Source of the DNA: Flavobacteriales bacterium UBA7519
GTDB lineage: Bacteria; Bacteroidota; Bacteroidia; Flavobacteriales; Weeksellaceae
DNA length: 13,585 nt
Assembly (NCBI GenBank): GCA_002476905.1
Contig: DLND01000015.1
Span: forward strand, 19,202-32,786
Direction of reading: 5' to 3'
Part shown: positions 13,164-13,585 of the stretch, one piece after another
Layout of the letters: every line of letters starts with the position of its first letter
How positions within the stretch are numbered: position 1 is the stretch's first letter
Made by a program: the position numbers and the translations under genes
Notes under the pieces: model-generated
What the model saw: the letters and a program-made list of their open reading frames with translations, nothing else
What the model was told of the DNA's origin: nothing
The model's database searches: none

Positions 13164-13585
13164 ATGAAGCAAGATTTCTTTAAATACCAAGCTCAAACAA
13201 CACCTTATGCCGCAGGTTTCGAAGTGGAAAAAGCCGAAGGAAGCTATATTTATGGAAAGGACGGAAGAGCCTATCTGGATTTTGTAGCTGGCGTTTCTGC
13301 CAATACTCTTGGTCATTCTCATCCAAAAGTGGTTAACGCTATCAAAGAACAAGCGGACAAATATCTGCACGTGATGGTTTACGGCGAATATGCGCAGGAA
13401 AAACCTGTCGAACTTTGCAGGCTTTTGGCAGCAGCCACACCCGATCCATTAGAAGTAACTTATCTTGTAAATTCCGGAGCAGAAGCCATTGATGGGAGTT
13501 TGAAATTAGCTAAACGTTATACTGGAAGAGAAGAAATCATTGCCTTTAAAAATGCTTATCACGGAAACACACACGGCGCCCTTTC
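13164..13585 (+). CDS. Class-III (acetylornithine/GABA-type) aminotransferase, 3' end cut by window
   Basis: The first 140 codons of a PLP-dependent fold-type I aminotransferase. Family segments visible are GSYIYGKDGRAYLDFVAGVS (26-45), LGHSHPKVVNAI (49-60), the phosphate-binding NSGAEAIDGSLKLAKRYTGR (103-122), and AYHGNTHGALS, which contains the Tyr-His pair that stacks on the cofactor. The catalytic Lys lies beyond the window. Substrate cannot be fixed from this part; ornithine, acetylornithine, GABA and beta-alanine transaminases share these motifs. The start is the ATG directly after the heptad array; no strong Shine-Dalgarno is seen. Confidence 0.93.
   Translation, partial: MKQDFFKYQAQTTPYAAGFEVEKAEGSYIYGKDGRAYLDFVAGVSANTLGHSHPKVVNAIKEQADKYLHVMVYGEYAQEKPVELCRLLAAATPDPLEVTYLVNSGAEAIDGSLKLAKRYTGREEIIAFKNAYHGNTHGAL

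Overview
The window is AT-rich and reads as chromosomal DNA from a flavobacterium (Bacteroidota), most like Chryseobacterium and its Weeksellaceae relatives. This rests on protein style (GIN-domain adhesin, DUF4136 lipoprotein, DUF5522 mini-protein, OstA-like protein), promoter elements of the Bacteroidota type TAnnTTTG, no strong Shine-Dalgarno sequences, and intergenic repeats of the kind seen in flavobacteria. The species assignment is inference. I see no tRNA, rRNA, CRISPR array, insertion sequence or prophage gene.

Region 1 (1-6225) is a regulatory and export module. A minus-strand pair encodes a HlyD/MacA-type periplasmic adaptor followed by a secreted GIN-domain protein that runs off the left edge. 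Divergent from it on the plus strand lie a DUF4143 AAA ATPase, an NtrC-type sigma-54 response regulator whose start overlaps the ATPase stop (TAATG), and a membrane histidine kinase. The 309-bp divergent intergenic region holds a near-consensus sigma-54 promoter facing the adaptor gene. About 90-125 bp upstream of its predicted start lie two tandem dyads (TGTNC-N6-GRACA) inside a larger perfect inverted repeat, as expected for binding sites of a sigma-54 activator. The simplest reading is a self-contained circuit: kinase, then sigma-54 activator, then adaptor and surface protein. Nearer the ATPase are 32-bp tandem AT-rich repeats.

Region 2 (6226-8479) is accessory. A structured dispersed repeat precedes an ATP-cone/PD-(D/E)XK nuclease-like gene. 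That gene converges on a DUF4136 lipoprotein gene through a shared bidirectional terminator. Upstream of the lipoprotein gene is an unlisted 57-aa DUF5522 Cys-cluster protein, divergent from a 109-aa protein with an HEKIH motif.

Region 3 (8480-12843) is a compact plus-strand run: Kup potassium transporter, an unusual Fur-family regulator lacking the structural CxxC, and an OstA/LptA-like envelope protein whose start overlaps the fur stop. Region 4 (12844-13585) is a repeat-rich spacer followed by the 5' end of a class-III aminotransferase gene. Dispersed repeats (4763-4897, 6234-6428, 12865-12920, 13128-13162) fill most of the larger gaps and have in places been taken into reading frames or 5' leaders.
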